Positions 9,502 through 18,080 are shown, counted from the stretch's first letter. The stretch: 64,000 nt of DNA from IMCC45349 sp047219225 (GCF_047219225.1 NZ_CP178208.1:1178001-1242000); one strand, 5' to 3'. The notes: generated by a model from the letters alone, not told the origin. Made by a program: numbers and translations.

Positions 9502-11283
9502 TTACTTAGCGTTTAGCCATGCTGCTCTAGCTTGTTTTTGAGCATCAGTAAGTGGTTTATTACTAACTTCGTAAGGTTTAATGTAGTAGTCCTTATTTCT
9601 TAATAGCGTTACCGAAGTTTCTTTAGTTTCTCCAAAACGCTCAAAGATTATTTTAATATTATCACCTGGTTTTAGATTGCTTAATATTTTTTCGACTGAA
9701 ATTAATTCGCTTACAGAAAAAGAGCTTATTTTAAGCATTTTATCTCCTTTATTTAATCCAGCATTATAAGCCGACAAACCAATAATTGGACTAGATGCTA
9801 TAATTCCTTTTTTAACAACAGCTCCAAATCCAACTTTATCTCTATTAATTCCTAATTCTATACCTACCATATCAAAAAGTACTTTGTATTTTGGCATTTT
9901 ACTGTTGTATATGTAGTCATTAAAAAAGTTATCCGCAAAACTTTGTCCAGCATACTCAATAAGTGTTTTGTGTAAATCGTCTACACGATAAGGTATTTCT
10001 TTTTTACCATATGCTTTCCAAACACGTTTCATATAATCATCAAGATTGAGATTTTGTTCACGTAATGATAAATCCAAAGCTAAACCTAATACTGCACCAT
10101 AAGAATAATACGACACAAACGTATTATCTCTATTATTTGGGTCAATAGATTTTGCAGCATCTACAAAGGGGGCTTGGTAACTCATTTCTATAGGATTAAA
10201 AAACCTTAATCCTGGTGAATTCCATACATAATTAAATCGATTCGTTAAACCTTTAATGTATTCTTGTGGTGTAATAATACCTGCGCGACATAAAATTAAA
10301 CTATCATAATAGCTTGTAAAACCTTCGGCAAACCAAAGGTCTCCACTCATATTTGCTTTAGAAAAATCAAAAGGCTCTAGAGACAATGGACGAATACGTT
10401 CTACATTCCACGCATGAAAAAATTCATGCGATACAGTGCCAATATTTCCTTTCATACCTCCTTGAGCTAATCCTTCAATATCTGTTAAAATAGTTGAGTT
10501 TCTATGCTCCATACCATCACCATCTACGTTAGGCATATAACATGCTAAAAAATAATAGTTGTCATGATCAAACTTTGGGAGCTCACCAAAAACAGCCTTT
10601 TGTTGTAATACTATGTTTTTTACTTGTTCAAAATACGTATCAAATTCTTCTTTGGTTCCTTTATGGTGTAACACAAAATTTATGGTTTGCCCATCTACAT
10701 TAAAAGCACGTATATCGTGATTGCTAATCTCTGTTGGACTATCCATAAAATACTGTAAATCTTTAGCTGTATAGGTATTCCCTTCTTTATGTTTTAACTG
10801 TGTCGCAATTTTCCAATTTAAATCTTCTCTTGGTATAAAGGTTATTTCAACTGCTTCTTTAACTAAACTAGGTACATAAATAAATGTTGCTGGCATGTTA
10901 AGATGCGCATGTGTTTCATCTATTTGCGAATATGTACCATCACCATGATTTGCAAATAATGTATAAGAAATATTAATTGTTCCATCATGCCCTGAAACAC
11001 TCCATGAATAAGGATCTAAACGCGCTACATTTAAGTTTTGACCTTTGCTATTTGTAACTTTTACATTATAGATGTTTTTTACAAACTCATGTAATGCATA
11101 ACGTCCTGGAGATGTTCTACTCATTGTAAACTCAACAACATCTGTTTTTAAATTTGTAAACGTAGCTTCTATTTTTGCTTCATGATGTACTGCATTTTTA
11201 AACGATACAGTATATGTACTAGATGCTTGTGCAACTATTTGTAAGCTTATAAAAAAAGTAAGTAAGCAGAAAAATCTTTTCAT
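9502..11283 (-). CDS. M61-family metallopeptidase with PDZ domain
   Basis: The 593-residue product has a signal peptide (cut near VAQA, residue 20) and an N-terminal beta-sandwich. A zinc peptidase site follows: His286-Glu287-x-x-His290 in SHEFFHAWNVERI, and a downstream FAEGFTSYYD that supplies the third ligand. A C-terminal PDZ-like region (about residues 485-560, GLNKGDKMLKI) follows. This is the layout of peptidase family M61 (glycyl aminopeptidase-like). It is probably periplasmic or surface-exposed; the substrate is unknown. The gene is 62 bases upstream of umuC on the same strand, and nothing in the sequence links the two functionally. Confidence 0.92.
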   Translation of the reverse strand: MKRFFCLLTFFISLQIVAQASSTYTVSFKNAVHHEAKIEATFTNLKTDVVEFTMSRTSPGRYALHEFVKNIYNVKVTNSKGQNLNVARLDPYSWSVSGHDGTINISYTLFANHGDGTYSQIDETHAHLNMPATFIYVPSLVKEAVEITFIPREDLNWKIATQLKHKEGNTYTAKDLQYFMDSPTEISNHDIRAFNVDGQTINFVLHHKGTKEEFDTYFEQVKNIVLQQKAVFGELPKFDHDNYYFLACYMPNVDGDGMEHRNSTILTDIEGLAQGGMKGNIGTVSHEFFHAWNVERIRPLSLEPFDFSKANMSGDLWFAEGFTSYYDSLILCRAGIITPQEYIKGLTNRFNYVWNSPGLRFFNPIEMSYQAPFVDAAKSIDPNNRDNTFVSYYSYGAVLGLALDLSLREQNLNLDDYMKRVWKAYGKKEIPYRVDDLHKTLIEYAGQSFADNFFNDYIYNSKMPKYKVLFDMVGIELGINRDKVGFGAVVKKGIIASSPIIGLSAYNAGLNKGDKMLKISSFSVSELISVEKILSNLKPGDNIKIIFERFGETKETSVTLLRNKDYYIKPYEVSNKPLTDAQKQARAAWLNAK

Positions 11284-11315
11284 TCTTTAAAATTTAAAGA
11301 ACGAATATAATATTT

Positions 11316-11522
11316 TTAATTATCTACATATTCTAAAATATCACTTGGTTGACAATCTAAAGCTTTACAGATTGCTTCTAAAGTAGAAAATCGAATCGCT
11401 TTTGCTTTACCAGATTTAAGTATAGATAAGTTAGCTGTTGTAATGCCAATAATCTCAGCCAATTCTTTGCTTTTCATGTTACGCTTAACAAGCATTATAT
11501 CTAAGTTTACAACTATTGGCAT
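11316..11522 (-). CDS. Small XRE/Cro-type HTH regulator
   Basis: The 68-residue protein is essentially one helix-turn-helix domain of the Cro/C1 type. MKSKELAEIIGITTANLSILKSGKAKAIRFSTL spans the scaffold, written here only to show the helix 2-turn-helix 3 region (about residues 16-48), followed by LEAICKALDCQPSDILEY. It begins 3 bases after the stop of the upstream DUF2975 membrane protein. HTH proteins of this size next to a DUF2975 gene are a recurrent pair in many bacteria, presumably a membrane sensor with its cytoplasmic regulator. The targets are unknown. Confidence 0.88.
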   Translation of the reverse strand: MPIVVNLDIMLVKRNMKSKELAEIIGITTANLSILKSGKAKAIRFSTLEAICKALDCQPSDILEYVDN

Positions 11523-11525
11523 GGG

Positions 11526-11996
11526 TTAAATGGTTAAATCGTTTTCTTGTTTAAGAATCCCTCCATTTTTAATAAAATCCGAAAAAATCAGTAGCCCTAA
11601 ACCTACTAAAATCACTAAAAAGGCAAGAATAGAATTATTAATCAATTCGTTAAGTTTAAAATCTTTCATAGCAACGGCAATATAAATAATTCTACAGATA
11701 GCAAATACTATAAAAATAGTGCCTGCCATTCTAAACTTAATTTCGCTAGTTGGGTTAAAAAAGCCTTCCTTTATCATATACTTAACACCTTGTTGAATCT
11801 TAAAAGATCCTGCTAATATGATTACCAAAAGTGTTGTGAGCAATAAATTATTGTATCGCCCTAGAACACTAATACTAGAAACTCTTGAACCTAAAAGGTC
11901 AGGAATTACCAACCCAAAAGTTTGTACACCAATTAAAATCAAGGTTAATATGTTTATCAAAATTAGAAATCGGTATAAAAGTTTAATTTTTTTCAT
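11526..11996 (-). CDS. DUF2975 membrane protein
   Basis: The 156-residue protein has four hydrophobic segments (about residues 9-30, 50-66, 88-110, 120-142) with a short cytoplasmic or loop stretch carrying GVKYMIKEGFFNP. This pattern and the immediate downstream HTH gene identify the DUF2975 family. It lies first in a two-gene unit with the HTH regulator, separated by 3 bases. It probably modulates that regulator at the inner membrane. The family has no established biochemical function. Confidence 0.85.
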   Translation of the reverse strand: MKKIKLLYRFLILINILTLILIGVQTFGLVIPDLLGSRVSSISVLGRYNNLLLTTLLVIILAGSFKIQQGVKYMIKEGFFNPTSEIKFRMAGTIFIVFAICRIIYIAVAMKDFKLNELINNSILAFLVILVGLGLLIFSDFIKNGGILKQENDLTI

Positions 11997-12036
11997 AATA
12001 AATCTGTTGTACGTATCATAAGTATGATAGCATAAT

Positions 12037-13284
12037 TTAATAATTATATGTGGATTCGTTTATCCAATGAAATCCTCTGTTAACTAACCTAAAATCACTT
12101 TTAGGCTTTCTTTTAAGAAGTATTAAAACTGTGTCCTCTTCTAAGTTTCCTTTAAGATATAGCTCTTTATCTGTTTTAAAATTTACAAAAAATTGCGCCT
12201 TCAAGGTATCATTTTCCCTATTAAAAATGAGTTGGTTTTGAACATCATCAAATTGAAAATCATACTTATCTAATGCTTCATTCATCTTCTTTACAGTAGC
12301 TTTCTTTTTAGAATCAATAATTAGATATCGCCATTGGTAGCTATCAGTTAACAAAGGGGCCAATGTATCTCTATTTTTCACAAATAATTTCGTCTCCCAA
12401 ATACCATAAAACTCAGATCTTTCTTTTAATTGCTCTCTTAAATCAAACTTCACAAAACATTGTATGAGAACGATTATGACAATTAAGCCCTTTATAATCC
12501 CTTTCCCTCCTACAATTAATTTCTGGAAACTCTTATTCAATTTAGGCTTGAAGTAATCTATTTTTTCTACGTTTTCATTTTTAAAAAACACTAGTTTTAC
12601 ACGATACCAGTCACCCATAAAAAGTAGTAAAGACATCAATAATAAATGGAATGAAAATAGCTTTACAGGAATATCGTAAGTAAGGTTCATTACAAACACA
12701 TTTGTCATAACCCCAATAATAATAAAGCTTCCAAGAGTGACTGTTTTACGATTAAGCAACAATAGACCTCCCAATACTTCTACGACTCCTATAAAGATAT
12801 TGTATGCAATAGAATGCCCCATAAAGGTCCAAGCCAATCCCATTGGTGACATCTCTCCTACTGGTTGTAATAGCAATTCTAGACTAGCATCTGGAAACTG
12901 TCCTTTAAAAATTTTCGCCAAACCATAAAGTAACATTGCAGCAAAAAGAAAACTTCTTAATATCACTTGAAACCAATAATGCCATTGATCATAGTTCATT
13001 TTATCTTTACTTTTTAAACCCCAAATAGAACCTACAATCACACTCAAAACGATATTCAATGCCAAACGAACATAGTCATATGTACGATCACCACTTCCCG
13101 TACTTTCTGTATGAAAATCGCCTCCCCAATGAAGTACATCCTCAGCAAACCAACGCAAAGGAACTTCAATAAATGGTACTGTAAATAATAGAATAATGAA
13201 TAGTGTAAAATACGTACATATAAATTTAAAAAGAACTTTACTTAAGGGGCTCCAACTCTTATTTTGTTTTTGAAAAGTGTTCAT
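12037..13284 (-). CDS. DoxX-like multi-pass membrane protein with extracytoplasmic C-terminal region
   Basis: The likely start is the ATG at 13284 (MNTFQKQNK), giving 415 residues; a longer frame to 13356 begins only at a TTG inside the promoter region. The first 270 residues carry about seven hydrophobic segments with DoxX-type features (LRSFLFAAMLLYGLAKIF, GVVEVLGGLLLL). A further TM follows near residue 265 and then a hydrophilic C-terminal part of about 130 residues. DoxX relatives are linked to quinol or thiosulfate oxidation and redox stress in some bacteria, but the role here is unknown. The start is preceded on the minus strand by a TAnnTTTG element (13317-13324) and a strong palindrome (13326-13352), which suggests repression or activation by a dimeric regulator. 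Confidence 0.75.
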   Translation of the reverse strand: MNTFQKQNKSWSPLSKVLFKFICTYFTLFIILLFTVPFIEVPLRWFAEDVLHWGGDFHTESTGSGDRTYDYVRLALNIVLSVIVGSIWGLKSKDKMNYDQWHYWFQVILRSFLFAAMLLYGLAKIFKGQFPDASLELLLQPVGEMSPMGLAWTFMGHSIAYNIFIGVVEVLGGLLLLNRKTVTLGSFIIIGVMTNVFVMNLTYDIPVKLFSFHLLLMSLLLFMGDWYRVKLVFFKNENVEKIDYFKPKLNKSFQKLIVGGKGIIKGLIVIIVLIQCFVKFDLREQLKERSEFYGIWETKLFVKNRDTLAPLLTDSYQWRYLIIDSKKKATVKKMNEALDKYDFQFDDVQNQLIFNRENDTLKAQFFVNFKTDKELYLKGNLEEDTVLILLKRKPKSDFRLVNRGFHWINESTYNY

Positions 13285-13316
13285 TTTTTTGATTGATGTT
13301 AAAATTGATGATTGTA

Positions 13317-13324
13317 CAAATGTA
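13317..13324 (-). promoter_or_regulatory. Putative -7 element of the DoxX-like gene
   Basis: On the minus strand this reads TACATTTG, a match to the Bacteroidota -7 consensus TAnnTTTG. It is 32 bases upstream of the chosen ATG at 13284. The -33 region would fall inside the 13326-13352 palindrome, and no clean TTTG is seen there. Confidence 0.5.
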
Positions 13325-13325
13325 T

Positions 13326-13352
13326 AAAAATTATCGAAAAACGATAATTTTT
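13326..13352. promoter_or_regulatory. 11-base perfect palindrome, operator-like, between divergent DoxX-like gene and bioF
   Basis: AAAAATTATCG at 13326-13336 is exactly inverted as CGATAATTTTT at 13342-13352 around a 5-base A spacer. It abuts the predicted -7 element of the DoxX-like gene and covers its spacer and -33 region. It lies about 60 bases upstream of bioF. The core ATTATCG-N5-CGATAAT has the size of a site for a dimeric HTH regulator. It could also be a transcript hairpin. Confidence 0.55.
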
Positions 13353-13401
13353 GCAATTAATTTTAGAATTTTAAGTCATCATGCAATCCATTCACATTAG
13401 T

Positions 13402-13409
13402 TATCTTTG
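13402..13409 (+). promoter_or_regulatory. Putative -7 element of the biotin operon, almost abutting the bioF ATG
   Basis: TATCTTTG matches TAnnTTTG. Only five bases separate it from the bioF ATG at 13415. If the transcript starts a few bases downstream of the element, the mRNA would be leaderless or nearly so. The upstream -33 TTTG is not clear. Confidence 0.55.
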
Positions 13410-13414
13410 CTTCA

Positions 13415-14563
13415 ATGAAAGCATTTCCAGATAAGCTAAAGCACAAATTAGAACAACGACAGCAAGCCAATGCCTTACGACAATTAGGTATACAAAATGG
13501 TTTGGTCGATTTCTCATCTAATGACTATTTAGGCTTTGCCAATTCTGAAACCTTATTCAATCAAACACATGCATTTTTAGTTACTGAAGGTCTTATGATT
13601 AATGGTGCTACTGGATCTCGATTACTATCTGGAAATCACAGTTTATATCCTATAGTTGAAGACTTACTTTGCGATTTTCATAAATCGTCATCTGCTTTAG
13701 TGTTCAATTCCGGTTATGATGCTAATCTGGGATTTTTCTCAGCAATACCACAACGTGGTGATGTGATTTTATATGACGAATATAGTCATGCTTCTATTAG
13801 AGATGGTATTGGTATGAGTTTGGCGAAAAGCTATAAGTTTAAGCATAACAATCTTCAGCATCTTAAAGAATTAATCGAGCGCTTTCAAGATGACAATCAA
13901 GATATATATATAGTTACAGAATCGGTGTTTTCTATGGATGGAGATACACCAGACTTAAAAACACTAGTGAAAATATGCAATACTCATCAAGCTTACTTAA
14001 TCATTGATGAAGCCCATGCACTTGGTGTTTTTGGCACTCATGGCTGTGGATTGGTTCAAGAACTTGAATTAGAAGATGCTATATTTGCACGTATCATGAC
14101 CTTTGGGAAGGGCTTAGGATGCCATGGCGCTGCTATTTTAGGAAGTCACAACCTTACACAATATTTAGTGAATTTTGCTCGAAGTTTTATTTATACCACA
14201 GGATTATCACCACATGCTTTAGTAACCATAAAAGTGGGTTACGAAACACTCAACACTACTAATGCATTAGCAACCTTAAAATCAAATATTGAACATTTTC
14301 AATCAGAGCTTAAACGTTTAGATTTAGAACCACAATTTATAGCTAGTAATTCCGCTATTCAATCTTGTGTTATTTCAGGAAACAAGCGTGTTAAATCTAT
14401 AGCTTTACAACTAAACAACAAGGGCTTTGATGTAAAAGCTATTTTATCGCCAACCGTTCCAAAAAAACAAGAACGTCTTCGCTTTTGTTTACACGCTTAT
14501 AATTCTAAAACAGAAATCACTAATGTTTTAGAGGGACTTCGTACTTTTGTAAGCAATGAATGA
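13415..14563 (+). CDS. bioF: 8-amino-7-oxononanoate synthase
   Basis: The 382-residue protein is a class II PLP-dependent alpha-oxoamine synthase. Visible motifs are GNHSLYPIVED, SGYDANLGFFSAI, the YDEYSHASIRDG block, IDEAHALGVFG, and the PLP lysine Lys232 in TFGKGLGCHGA. It condenses a pimeloyl thioester with alanine to give 8-amino-7-oxononanoate (KAPA), CoA or ACP and CO2, the first committed ring-building step of biotin synthesis. The length is typical. It is the first gene of a tight operon (bioF, DUF2007, bioD, 12-TM protein, bioA), and the next gene overlaps its end by 8 bases. Confidence 0.96.
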   Translation: MKAFPDKLKHKLEQRQQANALRQLGIQNGLVDFSSNDYLGFANSETLFNQTHAFLVTEGLMINGATGSRLLSGNHSLYPIVEDLLCDFHKSSSALVFNSGYDANLGFFSAIPQRGDVILYDEYSHASIRDGIGMSLAKSYKFKHNNLQHLKELIERFQDDNQDIYIVTESVFSMDGDTPDLKTLVKICNTHQAYLIIDEAHALGVFGTHGCGLVQELELEDAIFARIMTFGKGLGCHGAAILGSHNLTQYLVNFARSFIYTTGLSPHALVTIKVGYETLNTTNALATLKSNIEHFQSELKRLDLEPQFIASNSAIQSCVISGNKRVKSIALQLNNKGFDVKAILSPTVPKKQERLRFCLHAYNSKTEITNVLEGLRTFVSNE

Positions 14564-14969
14564 AACTTTTAGTACAGTCGCAAAATTTCAATATTCTTCA
14601 GAAGCTCAAATTATAAAAGGACGATTAGAATCTGAAGGCATAGAGGTCTTTCTTCAAGACAATTTAACTATAGATACAGACCCTTTAGTAAGCAATGCTA
14701 TTGGAGGCGTAAAGCTTAAAGTATTAACTAAAGATAAAGAAGCAGCATTACATATAATAGATGAAATTAGCAGATATTCGCTAGACGATAAAGGCGATGC
14801 TGTTTTGTGTCCAAACTGTAGTAAAAATAAGATTGTATTATATTCAACTATTAAAGATTTTAAATCTCTTATGGCATTTTTGGTTGGATTTTTATTTGGC
14901 ACATTACCTTTTCATACGCGCTATAAGTATAGATGCGAAGACTGTAAAACAGAATTTAGTATAAAATGA
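14556..14969 (+). CDS. DUF2007 protein with C-terminal zinc ribbon
   Basis: The 137-residue protein has an N-terminal DUF2007-type domain (about residues 5-75: VAKFQYSSEAQIIKGRLESE, GGVKLKVL), the fold of 'putative signal-transducing' proteins. A zinc-ribbon pattern follows, with CPNC near residue 86 and CEDC near residue 131. The two Cys pairs flank a hydrophobic stretch (LMAFLVGFLFGTLPF) that could be a membrane segment or hairpin. It overlaps bioF by 8 bases and bioD by 4 (ATGA), so it is translated as part of the biotin operon. Its function is unknown; the position suggests a regulatory or accessory role. Confidence 0.85.
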   Translation: MNETFSTVAKFQYSSEAQIIKGRLESEGIEVFLQDNLTIDTDPLVSNAIGGVKLKVLTKDKEAALHIIDEISRYSLDDKGDAVLCPNCSKNKIVLYSTIKDFKSLMAFLVGFLFGTLPFHTRYKYRCEDCKTEFSIK

Positions 14970-15583
14970 AACAATTTTTTATAACAGGAATATCAACAGA
15001 AGTTGGAAAAACAGTTGCTTCTGCTATAATTACTGAAGCTTTAGAAGCAGATTATTGGAAACCAGTACAAGCAGGAGAATTAGATAATTGTGACACTAAA
15101 AAAATAGAGAAATTAATTTCTAACTCTAAAACGCAATTTCATCCCAATGCATTTGCACTGGAAACTCCTATGAGTCCACATGCTGCTGCAGAAATTGATA
15201 AAGTTGAAATTACATTAGATAAAATTCAACCTCCGAAAACCAATAATACTCTTGTTATTGAAGGTGCTGGAGGGTTGTTAGTCCCATTAAATGACTCAAA
15301 CACTATATTAGATATCATTAAACCCGAATATCAAGTTATTGTAGTTTCCAGACATTATTTAGGAAGTATTAATCATACGCTTTTAACAGTAAATCTTTTA
15401 AAAGAAAAAGGCTTTAAAGTAGCTATTGTTTTTAGTGGTGAAGAACATCCTACAACTGAAAGCATTATCTCAAAAATGACAAATGTTCCAATTATTGGAC
15501 GTATAGATGAAGAGCCTTACTTTAATGAAAATGTTATTAAAGAATATGCTCAAAAATTTAAAGATACTTTAGAAACTCTATAA
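14966..15583 (+). CDS. bioD: Dethiobiotin synthetase
   Basis: The 205-residue protein is a P-loop ATPase of the BioD type. It has GISTEVGKT at residues 8-16, DYWKPVQAGE (the conserved KPVQ) near residue 30, SPHAAAE near 70, and IEGAGGLLVPLN near 92. It closes the ureido ring on 7,8-diaminononanoate using CO2 and ATP. It is slightly shorter than E. coli BioD but complete. It overlaps both neighbours (ATGA with DUF2007; one base with the 12-TM gene), which implies coupled translation. Confidence 0.95.
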   Translation: MKQFFITGISTEVGKTVASAIITEALEADYWKPVQAGELDNCDTKKIEKLISNSKTQFHPNAFALETPMSPHAAAEIDKVEITLDKIQPPKTNNTLVIEGAGGLLVPLNDSNTILDIIKPEYQVIVVSRHYLGSINHTLLTVNLLKEKGFKVAIVFSGEEHPTTESIISKMTNVPIIGRIDEEPYFNENVIKEYAQKFKDTLETL

Positions 15584-16704
15584 TGAAATCCATTACTGTA
15601 AAACAACTCTGGTTCTATCCTATTCTTTTTGGTTTTTTAGGAACAGTTATTGGGCTTGTTTTACGCTATGCTTTTACTGGTGTTTTTACTGATTTTCCTT
15701 TAAAAAATGTATTGCATTCACATTCGCATGTAATGCTATTAGGCTTCCTTTTTAATGCATTAATTTTATTCATTTGGAAATACTTTACTAATGGTATTGA
15801 CAAAACATCATACTATTATTACCTAGCTTTACAGGTTTCTGTTGTAGGCATGATGATTAGCTTTATCATTCAAGGTTACGCGCTTTTTTCAATTTCATTT
15901 TCAACATTACACCTTTGGTTAAGTTATGTATTTCTTATTCGTTTATGGAAGCGATTAAAAGGTAAAAAGCAATTTGTACAACTTGTTAAAATTGGTATTG
16001 TTTTTCATTTTGTTTCATCTATTGGTCCTTACTGTTTAGGACCATTAATGGTTATGAATTTAAATGATTCGCCTTGGTATCAACAAGCTATTTTTTTCTA
16101 TTTACATTTTCAATATTTTGGCTCCCTATTTATTTGGTCTTTGGCAGTATTATTACAACACTCAACAGTGTTTTTTAAACAAAAAGACTTATTAATAATT
16201 ACCCTAAGCTTAATAGGACTTTACGCACATTCTTTAGATTATAGTTTTGATCATTGGAGTATTCAATTAATAGGTGTTATTAGTGCTATTACTTTTTTTA
16301 TATATGTACTTACACTGTGGAAGTCTTTTAAATACACTAAACCTACTTATCATATTCTCTATTATGTTTTATTGTGTGTGTCGTTTTGTAATATCATTGG
16401 CAGCCTTCCTTCTATTGCTGCTTTGGTAGAAACAAATCGTTTTTTACTAATAGCTTGGTTACACTTCCTATTTTTAGGGCTTTTTGTTCCTTTTATATGG
16501 ATAGAGTTAAAACATAAAATACATTCTGGTATTTGGATATTATATATTGTTTCTTTTCTACTTTCTGAATTAGCTTTAGTATTTCCAGAAAGTGTTTATA
16601 GTATTACCAATACTTCTATTATGACAATACTCTTTATTACCTACTTTGGTGTGTTTTTAAGTGTGAGTGTTGTACATTTGACCTATCTTTTTAAGAGTAA
16701 ATAA
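15583..16704 (+). CDS. 12-TM membrane protein with HxHxH motif, in the biotin operon
   Basis: The 373-residue protein has about twelve hydrophobic segments, with little outside the membrane. The loop before TM2 carries His45, His47 and His49 (VLHSHSHVMLLGFLFNAL). Further His occur at TM boundaries (FYLHFQYFGSLFIW in TM6, AWLHFLFLG in TM10). The 12-TM topology and the TM2 text recall the heme-copper oxidase subunit I / CcoN-NorB superfamily, but the His-His copper pair of TM7 is missing, so it cannot be called an oxidase. Its start overlaps the bioD stop and its stop directly abuts the bioA start. I do not know its function; transport of a precursor or a heme- or metal-linked role are possibilities. 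Confidence 0.8.
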   Translation: MKSITVKQLWFYPILFGFLGTVIGLVLRYAFTGVFTDFPLKNVLHSHSHVMLLGFLFNALILFIWKYFTNGIDKTSYYYYLALQVSVVGMMISFIIQGYALFSISFSTLHLWLSYVFLIRLWKRLKGKKQFVQLVKIGIVFHFVSSIGPYCLGPLMVMNLNDSPWYQQAIFFYLHFQYFGSLFIWSLAVLLQHSTVFFKQKDLLIITLSLIGLYAHSLDYSFDHWSIQLIGVISAITFFIYVLTLWKSFKYTKPTYHILYYVLLCVSFCNIIGSLPSIAALVETNRFLLIAWLHFLFLGLFVPFIWIELKHKIHSGIWILYIVSFLLSELALVFPESVYSITNTSIMTILFITYFGVFLSVSVVHLTYLFKSK

Positions 16705-17976
16705 ATGTCATTACAAGAACGCGATAAAAAACACCTGTGGCATCCATTGACGCAGCATAAATTACATCCTAATCATTTAGCCATTACAAAAGCTAAAGGT
16801 GCTTTATTATATGATGATAATGGTAAATCTTACATTGATGGTATTGCATCATGGTACACATGTATGTATGGTCATAGTAACGATTATATAACTAATCGCG
16901 TAGCACAACAAATGCAAGAGCTAGACCATGTAGTTTTTGCTGGATTTACACATGAACCTGCTATAAAACTTTCTGAAGCGCTTATAGACATTTTACCTAA
17001 AAACCAGCAAAAGATTTTCTTTTCAGATAACGGTTCAACTTCGGTAGATGTAGCTATAAAAATGGCATTACAATATCATTTTAATAAAGGTGAAAAACGC
17101 AGTAAAATAATTGCTTTAGAAGGTGGATTTCATGGCGATACTTTTGGAGCTATGAGTGTTTCTGGATTGTCGGTTTACAATGGTCCTTTTGAAGACTTTT
17201 TTATTGATGTTGAAAGAATTCCAGTACCTACTACCTCAAACTTTGAAACAGTAAAAGCTCAGTTTATTAAGCTACTTGAAACCGAAAATGTTGCAGGATT
17301 TATTTATGAGCCTTTAGTACAAGGTGCTGCTGCTATGCAAATGTATGATGCTGCTTTATTAGATGAACTTTTAAGTATTACTAAAAAACATGGAACACTT
17401 GCTATTGCAGATGAAGTCATGACTGGTTTTGGGAAAACTGGTAAAAACTTTGCTTCCGAATATTTAACCAATCAACCAGATATTATTTGTTTAGCAAAGT
17501 CATTAACTGGTGGTTTAGTACCAATGGCTATTACAAGTTGCACTCAAGAAGTATATGATGCTTTTTTGAGTAACGATTTAGCTAAAGGCTTTTTTCATGG
17601 TCATACTTATTCTGCAAACCCAATTGCATGTACTGCCGCATTAGCTGGAATTGAATTACTAAAATCTGAAAATATTCAAGATAATATTAAGCGCATCACA
17701 AAATCGCATCAAGATTTTGGGCTTAAAATAAAACAACATCCTAAAGTTAAAAGCACACGACAATTAGGTGTTATTTTTGCTTTAGATTTAAATATTAAAA
17801 TGGAGCGTTATGGCGATTTAAGATATCGCCTTTTCAATTACTTTATGGAAAACGGTGTGTGTTTAAGACCACTTGGAAATACTATTTACATATTAGCACC
17901 TTATGTAACTACTAAGGAACAAATGAATAAAGTTTATACTACTATTGAGAGTGCTTTAAATAATATAAGCTCCTAA
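16705..17976 (+). CDS. bioA: Adenosylmethionine-8-amino-7-oxononanoate aminotransferase
   Basis: The 423-residue protein is a class III PLP aminotransferase. It opens with the BioA-typical KKHLWHPLTQHK and continues with DGIASWYTCMYGHSN, FSDNGSTSVDVAIKMA, GGFHGDTFGAMSVSG, ADEVMTGFGKTG and the PLP lysine Lys265 in LAKSLTGGLVPMA. It transfers the amino group of S-adenosylmethionine to KAPA, making 7,8-diaminononanoate. Full length. It begins on the base after the 12-TM gene's stop and ends the biotin operon. Confidence 0.96.
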   Translation: MSLQERDKKHLWHPLTQHKLHPNHLAITKAKGALLYDDNGKSYIDGIASWYTCMYGHSNDYITNRVAQQMQELDHVVFAGFTHEPAIKLSEALIDILPKNQQKIFFSDNGSTSVDVAIKMALQYHFNKGEKRSKIIALEGGFHGDTFGAMSVSGLSVYNGPFEDFFIDVERIPVPTTSNFETVKAQFIKLLETENVAGFIYEPLVQGAAAMQMYDAALLDELLSITKKHGTLAIADEVMTGFGKTGKNFASEYLTNQPDIICLAKSLTGGLVPMAITSCTQEVYDAFLSNDLAKGFFHGHTYSANPIACTAALAGIELLKSENIQDNIKRITKSHQDFGLKIKQHPKVKSTRQLGVIFALDLNIKMERYGDLRYRLFNYFMENGVCLRPLGNTIYILAPYVTTKEQMNKVYTTIESALNNISS

Positions 17977-18019
17977 ATATCAATTATTTTAGTATATTTA
18001 CATTAATCCCTCTAAGAGT

Positions 18020-18070
18020 TTAATTAATAGAAATAAGTAGAAAAGCTCTACTTACTAACTATTAATTTAA
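18020..18070. repeat. Imperfect nested inverted repeat after bioA
   Basis: TTAATTAATAG at 18020-18030 pairs with CTATTAATTTAA at 18059-18070 (one extra base), and an inner AAGTAG (18035-18040) pairs with CTACTT (18048-18053). The nested arms could fold into one long hairpin in the 104-base gap between bioA and the next lipoprotein gene. There is no T-tract, so it does not look like a standard terminator; it may be an untranslated-region structure. Confidence 0.35.
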
Positions 18071-18080
18071 CCGACTTATT

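Noticed and set aside
13285..13356. Longer N-terminus of the DoxX-like protein from a TTG.
   Set aside because: It would start inside the palindrome/promoter region; the ATG at 13284 opens a sensible protein.
15583..16704. Cytochrome oxidase subunit I.
   Set aside because: The His-His copper pair and other oxidase residues are missing, so only a distant resemblance is claimed.
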